Of a stretch of 64,000 nt of DNA, positions 55,233 through 63,777 are shown piece after piece. The translations under genes and the position numbers were made by a program. The stretch's first letter is position 1; the number at the start of each line of letters is the position of its first letter. The stretch is from Thalassovita autumnalis (GTDB lineage: Bacteria; Pseudomonadota; Alphaproteobacteria; Rhodobacterales; Rhodobacteraceae). The notes below the pieces were generated by a model that saw only the letters and a list, made by a program, of their open reading frames with translations, was not told the DNA's origin and ran no database searches. Where the stretch lies: contig NZ_CYSB01000038.1 in the NCBI RefSeq assembly GCF_001458255.1, forward strand, positions 62,001 through 126,000, in the 5' to 3' direction.

Positions 55233-56114
55233 ATGGTTGAGCTGAGACATGATTCCATTCTGGCGGTTGATGGCGGCGGCACGCGGTGCCGTCTGGTGTT
55301 GTGCGCAGGTGCGGCTGGGCGCTGGTCTGTTGAGATGGGCTCGGCAAATGTGTCCTCAGATTTTGATGGGGCCGCGGCGCAGATCCGCGCTGGGCTGACG
55401 GCGCTAGCCGCAGAAAGCGGCACGTCAGAAGAGGCGCTGCGCGACGTGCCCGCCTATCTGGGGCTGGCTGGGATTACCGGCCCGGCCCTAGCGGAGCGGC
55501 TGCAAAATGCCCTGCCTTTCAAACATGTGCGGATCGCGGATGATCGCCCCATTGCCCTACGTGGTGCGCTGGGCGCGCAGGATGGCGCGGTGGCCCATTG
55601 CGGCACGGGATCGTTTTTTGCCCTGCAGGCTGGCGGCGATATGCGTTTTGCCGGTGGCTGGGGGCTGGTTCTGGGTGATGAGGCCTCGGCAGCCTGGTTG
55701 GGGCGTCTTGCCTTGAGCCGGGTGTTAATCATTGTTGACGGGCTGGCCCCGGCCACAGACCTCAGCGCGGATATTCTGGCTGACTTTGGTGGGCCTGCCG
55801 AAATTGTTGCTTTCGCGGCGCGCGCGAAGCCGGTTGAGTTTGGCCGTTTGGCGCCGAAAGTCAGCGCGGCGGCTGAGGCGGGTGATGACTTGGGGCGCAG
55901 TCTGATGCAGGCGGCAGCCGATCACATCGCCACAACGCTGGCGCTTTTGGGCTGGCAGCCGGGGCAGGCGCTGTGCCTCACCGGCGGTATCGGGCCGCTT
56001 TATGGCGCTTTTCTGCCAGAGATGTTGCAAGCCGCCATTGGTGCGCCACAAGCCACCCCATTAGAGGGGGCACTGGCCCTGGCACGGCAGTTTTCAGAGG
56101 AGTTGCAGGCATGA
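55233..56114 (+). CDS. BadF/BcrA-type sugar kinase (N-acetylglucosamine kinase-like)
   Basis: A 293-residue ASKHA kinase. The phosphate-1 loop is AVDGGGTRCRLVL near the N terminus, HCGTGSFFA the phosphate-2 region, GWGLVLGDEASAAWLG a BadF/NagK hallmark and LTGGIGPLYG the adenosine loop. It would phosphorylate GlcNAc (and perhaps MurNAc) brought in by the divergent ABC importer, giving the substrates of NagA and MurQ. AAAGGTG precedes ATG 55233. It overlaps the regulator gene by four bases (ATGA). Confidence 0.87.
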   Translation: MVELRHDSILAVDGGGTRCRLVLCAGAAGRWSVEMGSANVSSDFDGAAAQIRAGLTALAAESGTSEEALRDVPAYLGLAGITGPALAERLQNALPFKHVRIADDRPIALRGALGAQDGAVAHCGTGSFFALQAGGDMRFAGGWGLVLGDEASAAWLGRLALSRVLIIVDGLAPATDLSADILADFGGPAEIVAFAARAKPVEFGRLAPKVSAAAEAGDDLGRSLMQAAADHIATTLALLGWQPGQALCLTGGIGPLYGAFLPEMLQAAIGAPQATPLEGALALARQFSEELQA

Positions 56115-56866
56115 CAGTTGCGGATTTTCTGCGCCCTGACGGGTGGTTGGGTAAAGACAGCGGACCACGCTACGTGCAGCTGCGCCGCCGGCTGGAAGAG
56201 GCGATCAACACCGGTCTGTTGCAGCCCAACAGTTCGCTGCCGCCGGAACGTGAGATTGCTGATCTGACCGACCTGTCGCGCGTGACCGTGCGCAAGGCCA
56301 TTCAGGAACTGGTGAAAAAGGGCGTTGTTGTTCAACGGCAAGGCTCTGGTTCCTTCGTGCGTGAAGCTGAGCCAAAGGTGGAACAATCGCTGTCGCACCT
56401 GACGTCCTTTACCGCCGACATGAAACGGCGCGGTCTCGACACCACCTCCAAATGGCTGGAGCGCGGCATCTTTTTGCCTTCGCCCGAAGAGGTGGTGGCG
56501 CTTGGCCTGGCCTCGGATGCATCGGTGGCCCGGATTTATCGCCTGCGTGAGGCGGGCGGGCGCCCGATGGCGCTGGAAAAGGCAGCGCTGCCGCTGGATA
56601 TCCTGCCAAACCCGCTGGATGTGACGACATCGCTTTATGCCCTGCTGGAACAGCACGGCAACCGGCCGGTGCGCGCGGTGCAGAAAATCTCGGCGGTGAA
56701 TTTGGAAAAACCCGAATGTGATCTGCTGGGCGTGCCCGAAGGCACCGCGGGCCTGTCGATCCAGCGGACCTCTTATCTGGAAAGCGGCCGCGTGGCCGAG
56801 TTCACCCAATCGCTTTACCGCGGTGACGCCTATGACTTCGTGGCGGAACTGCGTCTCTCCTCCTAA
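56111..56866 (+). CDS. GntR/HutC family regulator (NagR-like)
   Basis: A 251-residue repressor with an N-terminal winged helix (PRYVQLRRRLEEAINTGLLQPNSSLPPEREIADLTDLSRVTVRKAIQELVKKGVVVQRQGSGSFV) and a C-terminal UTRA ligand domain (PLDILPNPLDVTTSLYALLEQHG; SIQRTSYLESGRVAEFTQSLYRGDAYDF). NagR/DasR-type members respond to GlcN-6-P or GlcNAc-6-P, which fits the flanking genes. Start ATG 56111 overlaps the kinase stop. It probably controls both arms of the locus through 55065-55232. Confidence 0.9.
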   Translation: MTVADFLRPDGWLGKDSGPRYVQLRRRLEEAINTGLLQPNSSLPPEREIADLTDLSRVTVRKAIQELVKKGVVVQRQGSGSFVREAEPKVEQSLSHLTSFTADMKRRGLDTTSKWLERGIFLPSPEEVVALGLASDASVARIYRLREAGGRPMALEKAALPLDILPNPLDVTTSLYALLEQHGNRPVRAVQKISAVNLEKPECDLLGVPEGTAGLSIQRTSYLESGRVAEFTQSLYRGDAYDFVAELRLSS

Positions 56867-56891
56867 CTGATCTAACTGATAAGGTTCAGAC

Positions 56892-57917
56892 ATGACCCAC
56901 CCCACCCAGATGCGCCGTGAAATCGAAGAAATCCCACAGGCGGTTGAGCGCCTGTTGAGCGAAGGGGCAGGGGCGGTGACCGGTGCGGCCAAAGCCGTGC
57001 GCGATGGTGACATCCGCTATCTGATTTCGGTGGCGCGCGGCTCCTCGGATCATGCCTGCACCTATCTGAAATACGCATCTGAACTGATGCTGGGCCTGCC
57101 GATTGCCTCGGTCGGGCCCTCTGTGGCCTCAATCTACGGGGCGCCGCTGAAGGCGCAGGATGCGCTGTGCATCGCCGTCTCGCAGTCTGGTGCCAGCCCG
57201 GACATCGTGCAGCTGACCCAGCAGCTGACCGATGCCGGGGCCTATTCGGTGGCGATCACCAACAATGCGCAATCCGCGCTGGCCGGTGCCGCCTCAACCA
57301 CGCTGCCCATTCACGCAGGCCCTGAACTGTCGGTCGCGGCCACCAAAACCTATGTCACCTCGCTGGTGACTGGCCTGTGGCTGCTGGCGGAGATTAAGCA
57401 GGACGCCGCATTGCTGGCGGCGATCAAGGCACTGCCCGCACAGCTGGAGGCGGCGACCAAATGTGATTGGTCGGCAGTGGTCGATACGATTTCGGGCGAA
57501 TCGCTTTACACACTGGGCCGCGGGCCAAGCTGGGCGATTTCCAATGAGGCGGCGCTGAAGTTCAAAGAAACCTGCCAGATCCACGCCGAAAGCTTCTCCT
57601 CTGCTGAGGTGCTGCATGGGCCGGTGTCGATTGTTGATGCCGGGTTCCCGGTGATCGGCTTTGCCGCGGCAGATGCGGCGGAACCTTCGCTAGTTGAGGT
57701 GGCGGATACCATCGCCGGCAAAGGGGCCAAGGTCTTTGTGACCTCTGACAAGGTAAAGGCCGCCAACACGCTGGAGCATGTGCGCACCGATCACTGGCTG
57801 GCCGATCCGATCCCGCTGGTGGTCTCGTTCTATGCTATGGTGGAACAGGTGGCGGCCAAGATGGGCATCAACCCGGATGCGCCGCGCCACCTCAAGAAAG
57901 TGACGGAAACGGTATGA
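56892..57917 (+). CDS. SIS-type glucosamine-6-phosphate deaminase (NagB-II/AgaS-like)
   Basis: Converts GlcN-6-P to fructose-6-P and ammonia, in place of the classical NagB. The 341-residue protein has two SIS domains: the first with VARGSSDHACTYLKYASE and VSQSGASPD, then VAATKTYVTSLVTG, the second with LGRGPSWAISNEAALKFKETCQIHAES and VLHGP. It lacks the glutaminase domain of GlmS. It sits between the regulator and nagA, whose start overlaps its stop by four bases. Confidence 0.9.
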   Translation: MTHPTQMRREIEEIPQAVERLLSEGAGAVTGAAKAVRDGDIRYLISVARGSSDHACTYLKYASELMLGLPIASVGPSVASIYGAPLKAQDALCIAVSQSGASPDIVQLTQQLTDAGAYSVAITNNAQSALAGAASTTLPIHAGPELSVAATKTYVTSLVTGLWLLAEIKQDAALLAAIKALPAQLEAATKCDWSAVVDTISGESLYTLGRGPSWAISNEAALKFKETCQIHAESFSSAEVLHGPVSIVDAGFPVIGFAAADAAEPSLVEVADTIAGKGAKVFVTSDKVKAANTLEHVRTDHWLADPIPLVVSFYAMVEQVAAKMGINPDAPRHLKKVTETV

Positions 57918-59044
57918 GCACCACCACCTATCACGGCGGGCTGATCTTTGACGGCGAGGTCCTGCATGACGGCGCAGCCGTGACGGTGCAGGATGGCACC
58001 GTCGTGGCGCTGGGGCCTGAGACTGGGGCGGACAGCAGCGGCGATCAGGTGGATCTGGCCGGTGATATCCTCAGCCCCGGATATGTCGATCTGCAGGTGA
58101 ACGGCGGCGACGGCCTGATGCTGAACGACGCGCTGGAATTGGACACGCTGCGCCGGATGGGGCAGGCACATCGTCGCCTAGGGGCAACCCATATCCTGCC
58201 AACGTTGATCACCAACACGCTGGCCAAAACCGAAGCCACGATTGAGGTCACCAAAGAGGCAATCGCTGCAGGTGTGCCGGGCATTGCCGGCCTGCATCTC
58301 GAGGGGCCGCATCTGTCTGTCGCGCGCAAAGGCGCCCATGACGCCGCCCTGATCCGGCCGATGGAGGACAGCGATGTTTTGATGCTGACCGCCGCAGCGC
58401 GGGACTTGCCGGCGCTGATGCTGACGGTTGCGCCTGAAAACGTCACGGTGGATCAGGTGGCCGCACTGGTCGAGGCCGGTGCTGTCGTCTCGCTGGGCCA
58501 CACGGACGCGGATTTCGCAACCTGCACGGCCTATTTTGAGGCCGGCGCGCGCTGTGTCACCCATCTGTTCAACGCGATGAGCCAGATGGGCAACCGCGAA
58601 CCGGGGCTTGTGGGGGCGCTGCTGAACAGCGGCTTGGCCTCCGCCGGGTTGATCGCCGATGCGGTGCATGTGCACCCGGCCACCATCCGCAACGCCTGGG
58701 CGGCCAAACAGGGCCCGGGGGAGATTTTCCTGGTCTCAGACAGTATGGCGCCCGCAGGCACCGATCAGGCTGAATTTACCCTGGAGGGACGCCGCATTGC
58801 CCGCCGCGATGGGCGGCTGACGCTTGAGGATGGCACCCTGGCTGGGGCGGATCTGGATCTGACCACCGCGGTGCAGGTGATGTGTGATCAGGTCGGTGTG
58901 CCTCTGGCCGCAGCCCTGCGCGCCGCCACTTCGGTCCCTGCAGCCCTGATGGGGCTGGGCAATGGGATCGGGCGGCTTGAGGTCGGTGCAGCCAGTGAGC
59001 TGATCCGCATCCGCAGCGACCTTTCAGGCTGCGCTGCGGTATAG
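57914..59044 (+). CDS. nagA: N-acetylglucosamine-6-phosphate deacetylase
   Basis: Removes acetate from GlcNAc-6-P. The 376-residue amidohydrolase has the metal and substrate residues in GLHLEGPHLS, SLGHTDADFA, CVTHLFNAMSQMG and VSDSMAPAGT. Its C terminus is odd: after RLEVGAASELIRIRSDLSGCAAV the stop codon TAG is formed by the TA flank (59042-59043) and the first base of the mobile element at 59044-59296. The family usually has a further strand ending in VxxG, so some residues may have been lost. Activity is probably kept, since the catalytic core is whole. Confidence 0.92.
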   Translation: MSTTTYHGGLIFDGEVLHDGAAVTVQDGTVVALGPETGADSSGDQVDLAGDILSPGYVDLQVNGGDGLMLNDALELDTLRRMGQAHRRLGATHILPTLITNTLAKTEATIEVTKEAIAAGVPGIAGLHLEGPHLSVARKGAHDAALIRPMEDSDVLMLTAAARDLPALMLTVAPENVTVDQVAALVEAGAVVSLGHTDADFATCTAYFEAGARCVTHLFNAMSQMGNREPGLVGALLNSGLASAGLIADAVHVHPATIRNAWAAKQGPGEIFLVSDSMAPAGTDQAEFTLEGRRIARRDGRLTLEDGTLAGADLDLTTAVQVMCDQVGVPLAAALRAATSVPAALMGLGNGIGRLEVGAASELIRIRSDLSGCAAV

Positions 59045-59296
59045 GCTCAGGACCCATTGATTTTTCCGCACCGGCGCCAAAATCTCAATGGTTTGAGGCG
59101 CGCCGGAAAGAGTGGTTCTCTTTTCAAGCGCCTCACGCCGTTGAGATGCAGCGATTTGGACGTCTTCGATTTGGCGGTTTTTCGAACTGAGCCGCGTCAC
59201 ATGGCCTTGAAATAGATCACTATTCCTGCGGCCTTGTTCCTTGTCCGTTCGAAAATCTGCCAAACCGGTGCGGAAAAAATTAATGGGTCCTGAGCC
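59044..59296. mobile_element. MITE-like element, 253 bp, with about 31-bp terminal inverted repeats
   Basis: The left end (59044-59074) and right end (59265-59296) are inverted repeats: GGCTCAGGACCCATT at the left, AATGGGTCCTGAGCC at the right, both running into a CCGCACCGG/CCGGTGCGG inner part, with one extra T on the right. TA flanks both sides (59042-59043, 59297-59298), a likely target duplication. The interior cannot encode a transposase. TA-target IS630 or IS5-group transposases are candidates for mobilising it; I cannot name the parent. Confidence 0.85.
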
Positions 59297-59304
59297 TAAG
59301 CGGC

Positions 59305-59997
59305 TTATTCGGCCACTGTCAGGATTTCCTCCAGCGGCTTTTTCATCTTGGCCACAGCGGGCACCTGCGCATCTTCGCGTGGGTGACCCACGGCCACGAT
59401 CATGATGGGCTTTTCCGATTCCGGACGGCCCAGCATCCCGTTCAGAAAACGCATCGGGTTCGGCGTATGGGTCAGGCTGACCAGCCCGGCGTGGTGCAGC
59501 GCCGCCAGCAGGAAGCCCGAGGCGATGCCGGTGCTTTCCGGCACGTAGTAGTTTTTGAACCTGGTGCCATCGTCAAACTGGCCCCAGCGTTGGGCAAAGA
59601 TCACGATCAGCCAGGGGGCCTCCTCCAGATGTGGTTTGTGGTCATTGGTGCCAATCGGTTCCAGCGCTTTCAGCCATTCATCGCCTGCACCCCCATCATA
59701 AAAGCGGCGCTCTTCCTCTTCGGCGGCGTCGCGAATGCGGCGCTTCATCTCGGGGTTTGAGATGGCCACGAAATGCCAGGGCTGGTGGTTGGCGCCGGAG
59801 GGCGCGGTGCCAGCGGTGCGGATACAGTCCTCAATCACCTCACGTGAGACATCCCGGTCCGAATAATCCCGCACCGTATGGCGGCGTTTCATATGTTCAT
59901 AAAAGGCATGGGCCGCTGCCTGCATTTCGGCATCGGTCATCTCGGCACGGTCTGGCAGGTTGACGGGCTGGTATTCAATGTGGTCGCGGGCGAACAT
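59305..59997 (-). CDS. Nitroreductase family protein
   Basis: A 230-residue FMN-dependent oxidoreductase. MKRRHTVRDYSDRDVSREVIEDCIRTAGTAPSGANHQPWHFV is the family's FMN-binding start; the glycine- and proline-rich end MIVAVGHPREDAQVP is also typical. AGGAGG lies before ATG 59997, so the further upstream frame was not used. It converges on nagA, with the MITE filling the gap. Substrate (nitroaromatic, quinone or flavin) unknown. Confidence 0.9.
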   Translation of the reverse strand: MFARDHIEYQPVNLPDRAEMTDAEMQAAAHAFYEHMKRRHTVRDYSDRDVSREVIEDCIRTAGTAPSGANHQPWHFVAISNPEMKRRIRDAAEEEERRFYDGGAGDEWLKALEPIGTNDHKPHLEEAPWLIVIFAQRWGQFDDGTRFKNYYVPESTGIASGFLLAALHHAGLVSLTHTPNPMRFLNGMLGRPESEKPIMIVAVGHPREDAQVPAVAKMKKPLEEILTVAE

Positions 59998-60161
59998 GCG
60001 GGCTCCTCCTCTGGGTCTTTGAGGGCGCAGGGTATGTGGCTCTGGTCGGGGTCGCATTCCTCAGCTATGAGGAAGGCCTGATTGGATCCAAACGCCACAC
60101 TGCCCCAACGCGGCCGAACTGCGGCCCCTCTACGGCCCAAGTACTGCACAGGACAATTAAC

Positions 60162-60938
60162 ATGCGCGAAGACTTCGCTTTGCAAGCCCCTCTGCCAGAT
60201 CTGGCAGCGCCGCTGTCGGCGGTGACCCCGTTGATCGAGGCTATTGGTCAACCGGTGTTTATTCAGGCTGCGATGCAATTTGCTAAGCAGATGACCGGCG
60301 CCGATTTCACCTCGCTCTACTGCGAAGGGGACCGGGATGCGCCGCTGCTGATGGGCACCGCTTCCCACCTGGGCCAGTTGCGCGCCGATCGTGCAGCGGT
60401 TGGTTATCAGCGCCATTGGGGCGAAGACCGCAATGCCGCGCTGTTGCTAGGGGCCGAAGGCGAGGGCGATTTTTTCAGCCATCATGAGGCGGAGGATCTG
60501 ACCTCCTTCACCTATCGGCGGGATTGTTATGATCTGCCCGGGATCACCAGCCGGGTCAGTATGGTGCGGCGGCGGCCGGGCTTTGGCCTGGCGGTCAGCC
60601 TTTATAGCTCGACCGAGTTCGGCACCTTTCCGATCACGGCCCGCGATGGGTTGATCGCCACAATGGCCACGATCATGGCCGCGGCGGAGCGTCATGTTGG
60701 CTTTACCCTGAAAGAGGCTGAGGCCGGCGATCAGGATGTGCAAGCGCGCCTTGCGCTGAACCATCCGACGCTGACGAAACGTGAACGCGAAGTGGCGGCG
60801 ATGACCATCAAAGGGCGCACCGCGGCGGAGATTGCTGCGATTTTGGGGGTGGCAGAGACGACGGTGATCACCCACCGCAAAAAGGCCTACAAGCGGATGA
60901 ATGTCACCTCAATGCGCGAATTGCTGGCGCGGATGTGA
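60162..60938 (+). CDS. LuxR-type transcriptional regulator
   Basis: A 258-residue protein with a C-terminal LuxR helix-turn-helix (LTKREREVAAMTIKGRTAAEIAAILGVAETTVITHRKKAYKRM). The N-terminal 180 residues look GAF/PAS-like (ADFTSLYCEGDRDAPLLMG) and do not show the usual autoinducer-binding aromatic pattern, so a quorum role is not supported. AGGA precedes ATG 60162. It is divergent from the nitroreductase gene and converges on the alcohol dehydrogenase gene with a 3-bp gap. Target unknown. Confidence 0.85.
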   Translation: MREDFALQAPLPDLAAPLSAVTPLIEAIGQPVFIQAAMQFAKQMTGADFTSLYCEGDRDAPLLMGTASHLGQLRADRAAVGYQRHWGEDRNAALLLGAEGEGDFFSHHEAEDLTSFTYRRDCYDLPGITSRVSMVRRRPGFGLAVSLYSSTEFGTFPITARDGLIATMATIMAAAERHVGFTLKEAEAGDQDVQARLALNHPTLTKREREVAAMTIKGRTAAEIAAILGVAETTVITHRKKAYKRMNVTSMRELLARM

Positions 60939-60941
60939 CCA

Positions 60942-62078
60942 TCAGGCGGCGGCGTGCAGAACCTGTTCCAGCACATCTGAGGGCAGGGCAACCGGGTTCG
61001 CCTTCATCGAGGAGGAGGCCGCTGCCGCATCGGCAATCGCGGCAAAGGTTTCCGGCGATACCCCCATGGCCGCCAGCCCCGGCAGGCCGTGCTGCGCACT
61101 CCATTGTTCCAGTGTGCTGCGACGTTCGGTCAGGCTGCCATCGATCCAATCCTGCACCTCATCAAACCGGCCCAAGAGATCCGGCTGGTCTGCGCAGGCC
61201 TCTCGGTTGGCCGTTAGCACGTGGGACAGCAGCGCGCCGCAGATCGCGCCATGTGGTGCGGTGGGGGCAACGCCCCCGATCACACCGGCCAGCCCATGCA
61301 CGGCGCCAAGGCCCGCGTTGGCCAGCGCCAGACCACCGCAGAGGCTGGTGAAGGCCAGATCGTCCCGCGCCGCCGGGTCTTCGTCTTGCATCAACTGCCG
61401 CAGGGCCGACAGGCCGCGGGGAATGGCGGCGCGGCACAGCGCGTCGGTCAGTGGGTTGGCGCGGGCGCTGAGGTAGGGTTCGATCACTTGCGTCACGGCA
61501 TCAAGGCCCGAGGCCAGCGTCACCGCCTTGGGGGTGTTATCCGTCAGGCCAGGATCCACCAGCGCCAGATCGGCCAGCATACGGGCATCGCGCAAGGACA
61601 CTTTGCGGGCATGTTCGGGCACGGTGATCACGGCGTTTTTTGTGACCTCGGCGCCGGTGCCTGCGGTGGTTGGGATGGCGACGAAGGGCAGAGGATCGGC
61701 GGTCAGCGGCTGCCCTTTGCCCACCACCTCCAGATGGTCCATCGCGCCGCCCGGGGCAGGGATCAGTGCTGCCACCGCCTTGCCCAGATCAATCGCTGCC
61801 CCGCCGCCGAGGGCGACCACGCAATCCACGCCTGCGGCCTGTGCCTCGGAAATGGCTGCGTTCAACAGGGGCAGATCGGGTTCTTTGGCGCAGGTAAAGG
61901 GCACCACCTGGACCCCCAGGGCGCTGAGCGCCGGTATCAGCGCGCCGCCGTGGCGGGCGCTGGCCCCTTGCACTAGAAAGACGCGGCGCCCAAGGGCCGC
62001 GATGGCCTCGGGCGCCTCGGCGATCACGCCGCGGCCAAAACGGATCCGTCCGGCGCTGGCGAAATCGAAGGGGCTCAT
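60942..62078 (-). CDS. Iron-type alcohol dehydrogenase with an altered metal site
   Basis: A 378-residue group III alcohol dehydrogenase: NAD loop [11 protein letters not shown] and [12 protein letters not shown]. Metal ligands by position are Asp193, His261 and His276; the fourth, usually His in the DAxTH segment, is Gln197 here ([10 protein letters not shown]). GTG/ATG start choice is clear: ATG 62078 overlaps the glpK stop by four bases, so it is co-translated with glycerol kinase. A role in glycerol or short alcohol oxidation is suggested by that link only. Maleylacetate reductase is less likely. Confidence 0.87.
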   Translation of the reverse strand: MSPFDFASAGRIRFGRGVIAEAPEAIAALGRRVFLVQGASARHGGALIPALSALGVQVVPFTCAKEPDLPLLNAAISEAQAAGVDCVVALGGGAAIDLGKAVAALIPAPGGAMDHLEVVGKGQPLTADPLPFVAIPTTAGTGAEVTKNAVITVPEHARKVSLRDARMLADLALVDPGLTDNTPKAVTLASGLDAVTQVIEPYLSARANPLTDALCRAAIPRGLSALRQLMQDEDPAARDDLAFTSLCGGLALANAGLGAVHGLAGVIGGVAPTAPHGAICGALLSHVLTANREACADQPDLLGRFDEVQDWIDGSLTERRSTLEQWSAQHGLPGLAAMGVSPETFAAIADAAAASSSMKANPVALPSDVLEQVLHAAA

Positions 62079-63565
62079 ACGCTAAGGGTTGCCTGAACCG
62101 CGCGCTGCCAGCCGGCGTAGCGTTCATCGCGCGCCTCAGCCGCCATGTCCGGGGTGAAGCGGTTTTCCAGCGCCCAGCTATCTGCAAAGCCTGCCATGTC
62201 AGGGTAGATCCCCGCCTGCATACCGGCCAGCCAGGCCGCACCTAGGGCTGTGGTTTCCAGAACCTCAGGCCGGTCCACCGGGGCGCCAAGAATGTCGGAC
62301 AGGAACTGCATTGCCCAGTCCGAGGCACTCATGCCGCCGTCTACCCGCAGCACCTGTTCGCCGCCCTCATGACCAGCCCAGTCGGCGGTCATTGCTTCCA
62401 GCAGATCGCGGGTCTGGTAGCCGACGCTCTCCAGCGCCGCCTTGGCAAATTCCGCCGGGCCGGAGTTGCGCGTCAGCCCGTAAACCGCACCGCGACATTC
62501 GGCGTTCCAATAGGGGGCACCCAGGCCGGTGAAGGCGGGCACCATGATGACGTTCTGCGCTGGATCGGCACTTTCGGCGAGGGGCTGGGTTTCCTTGGCT
62601 TCGCGGATGATCTTCAGCCCATCCCGCAGCCATTGCACCACGGCGCCTGCGATAAAGATCGATCCTTCCAGCGCATAGGTCGGCTTGCCATCCAGCTGGT
62701 AGGCGATGGTGGTCAGCAGGCGGTTGTTTGACTGCACCGGCGTGTCGCCGGTGTTCAGCAGGGCAAAGCAGCCGGTGCCATAGGTCGATTTCAACATGCC
62801 GGGCTGGAAGCAGGCCTGACCCACCGTGGCGGCCTGCTGATCGCCAGCCACCCCGGTGATCGGGATTTCGCGCCCAAAGAGATCGGCGCGGGTGACACCG
62901 AAATCGGCGGCGCAATCCTTGACCTCGGGCAGCATCTGCATCGGGATGTTGAGCAGATCACAGATTGTCCGGCTCCAACGGCCTTTGCGGATATCGTAAA
63001 GCAGGGTGCGCGCGGCATTGGTGGCATCGGTGGCATGCACCTTGCCGCCGGTCAGTTTCCAGATCAGGAAGCTGTCCACGGTGCCAAACAGCAATTCACC
63101 CGCCTCGGCGCGGGCCCGCGCACCCTCCACATTGTCCAGCAGCCAGGCCAGTTTGGTGCCTGAGAAATACGGATCCAGCAGCAGGCCGGTGCGGTCGGTG
63201 AACATCGCCTCATGACCCGCCTCACGCAGGGCGGCGCAGGTATCGGCGGTGCGCCGGTCCTGCCAGACAATGGCGTTGTGGATCGGTTTGCCGGTGGCCT
63301 TGTCCCAGACCACGGTGGTTTCGCGCTGGTTGGTGATGCCGATGGCGGTGATGTCTTCGGGCGCGAGGCCCGCGCGTTCGATGGCGGCGCGGCAGGTGCC
63401 GGCGGTGGTGGACCACAAATCGGCCGGGTCATGTTCCACCCAGCCCGAGGCAGGGAAATGCTGCGGGAATTCTTCCTGCGCTGAGGCGGTGATCTTCAGA
63501 TCTTTGTCAAACAGGATCGCCCGCGATGACGTGGTGCCCTGATCGATGGCCAATACATATGTCAT
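62075..63565 (-). CDS. glpK: Glycerol kinase
   Basis: ATP-dependent phosphorylation of glycerol to glycerol-3-P, the substrate of GlpD encoded just upstream. The 496-residue FGGY kinase has [15 protein letters not shown] at the N terminus, [20 protein letters not shown], the [14 protein letters not shown] loop, and [26 protein letters not shown] lies before ATG 63565. It follows glpD by 212 bp holding several hairpins and overlaps the alcohol dehydrogenase gene. Confidence 0.96.
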   Translation of the reverse strand: MTYVLAIDQGTTSSRAILFDKDLKITASAQEEFPQHFPASGWVEHDPADLWSTTAGTCRAAIERAGLAPEDITAIGITNQRETTVVWDKATGKPIHNAIVWQDRRTADTCAALREAGHEAMFTDRTGLLLDPYFSGTKLAWLLDNVEGARARAEAGELLFGTVDSFLIWKLTGGKVHATDATNAARTLLYDIRKGRWSRTICDLLNIPMQMLPEVKDCAADFGVTRADLFGREIPITGVAGDQQAATVGQACFQPGMLKSTYGTGCFALLNTGDTPVQSNNRLLTTIAYQLDGKPTYALEGSIFIAGAVVQWLRDGLKIIREAKETQPLAESADPAQNVIMVPAFTGLGAPYWNAECRGAVYGLTRNSGPAEFAKAALESVGYQTRDLLEAMTADWAGHEGGEQVLRVDGGMSASDWAMQFLSDILGAPVDRPEVLETTALGAAWLAGMQAGIYPDMAGFADSWALENRFTPDMAAEARDERYAGWQRAVQATLSV

Positions 63566-63627
63566 GTGTCCCCCCAAGGCAGCCTATCCATCTGGCTGCC
63601 GGTAGCTGTGCACTCTCATTTCTTTGC

Positions 63628-63678
63628 GTTGCGCCCAAGGTCCCCGGCATTCGGGGTCTCCACCCTGTGGGGCGCAAC
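63628..63678 (-). other. Nested hairpins in the glpD-glpK interval
   Basis: GTTGCGCCC (63628-63636) pairs with GGGCGCAAC (63670-63678) and encloses CCCCG/CGGGG (63642-63646 with 63652-63656). The structure lies 63-113 bp upstream of the glpK start on the minus strand, so would be in the leader or in the glpD-glpK message. Confidence 0.55.
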
Positions 63679-63732
63679 GGGTTCTGGCCAGAGTGGCCGG
63701 AATTCTTAATCCGTTTCAAGCCGTGTTTATAC

Positions 63733-63749
63733 GGGGCCATGACGGCCCC
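63733..63749 (-). terminator. Hairpin after glpD
   Basis: GGGGCC, loop ATGAC, GGCCCC (63733-63749), 29 bp after the glpD stop on the minus strand; no T-run. It may lower readthrough into glpK or protect the glpD mRNA end. Confidence 0.5.
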
Positions 63750-63777
63750 AATACGGCCCTAACATCTCCTGCGGCGG

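Noticed and set aside
59024-59263. Minus-strand frame of 79 codons inside the MITE
   Set aside because: Too short for a transposase, no transposase motif, and its end lies in the terminal repeat; probably chance.
60162-60938. Quorum-sensing LuxR receptor
   Set aside because: Only the DNA-binding domain matches; the N-terminal part lacks the usual acyl-homoserine-lactone pocket residues and no luxI-type gene is near.
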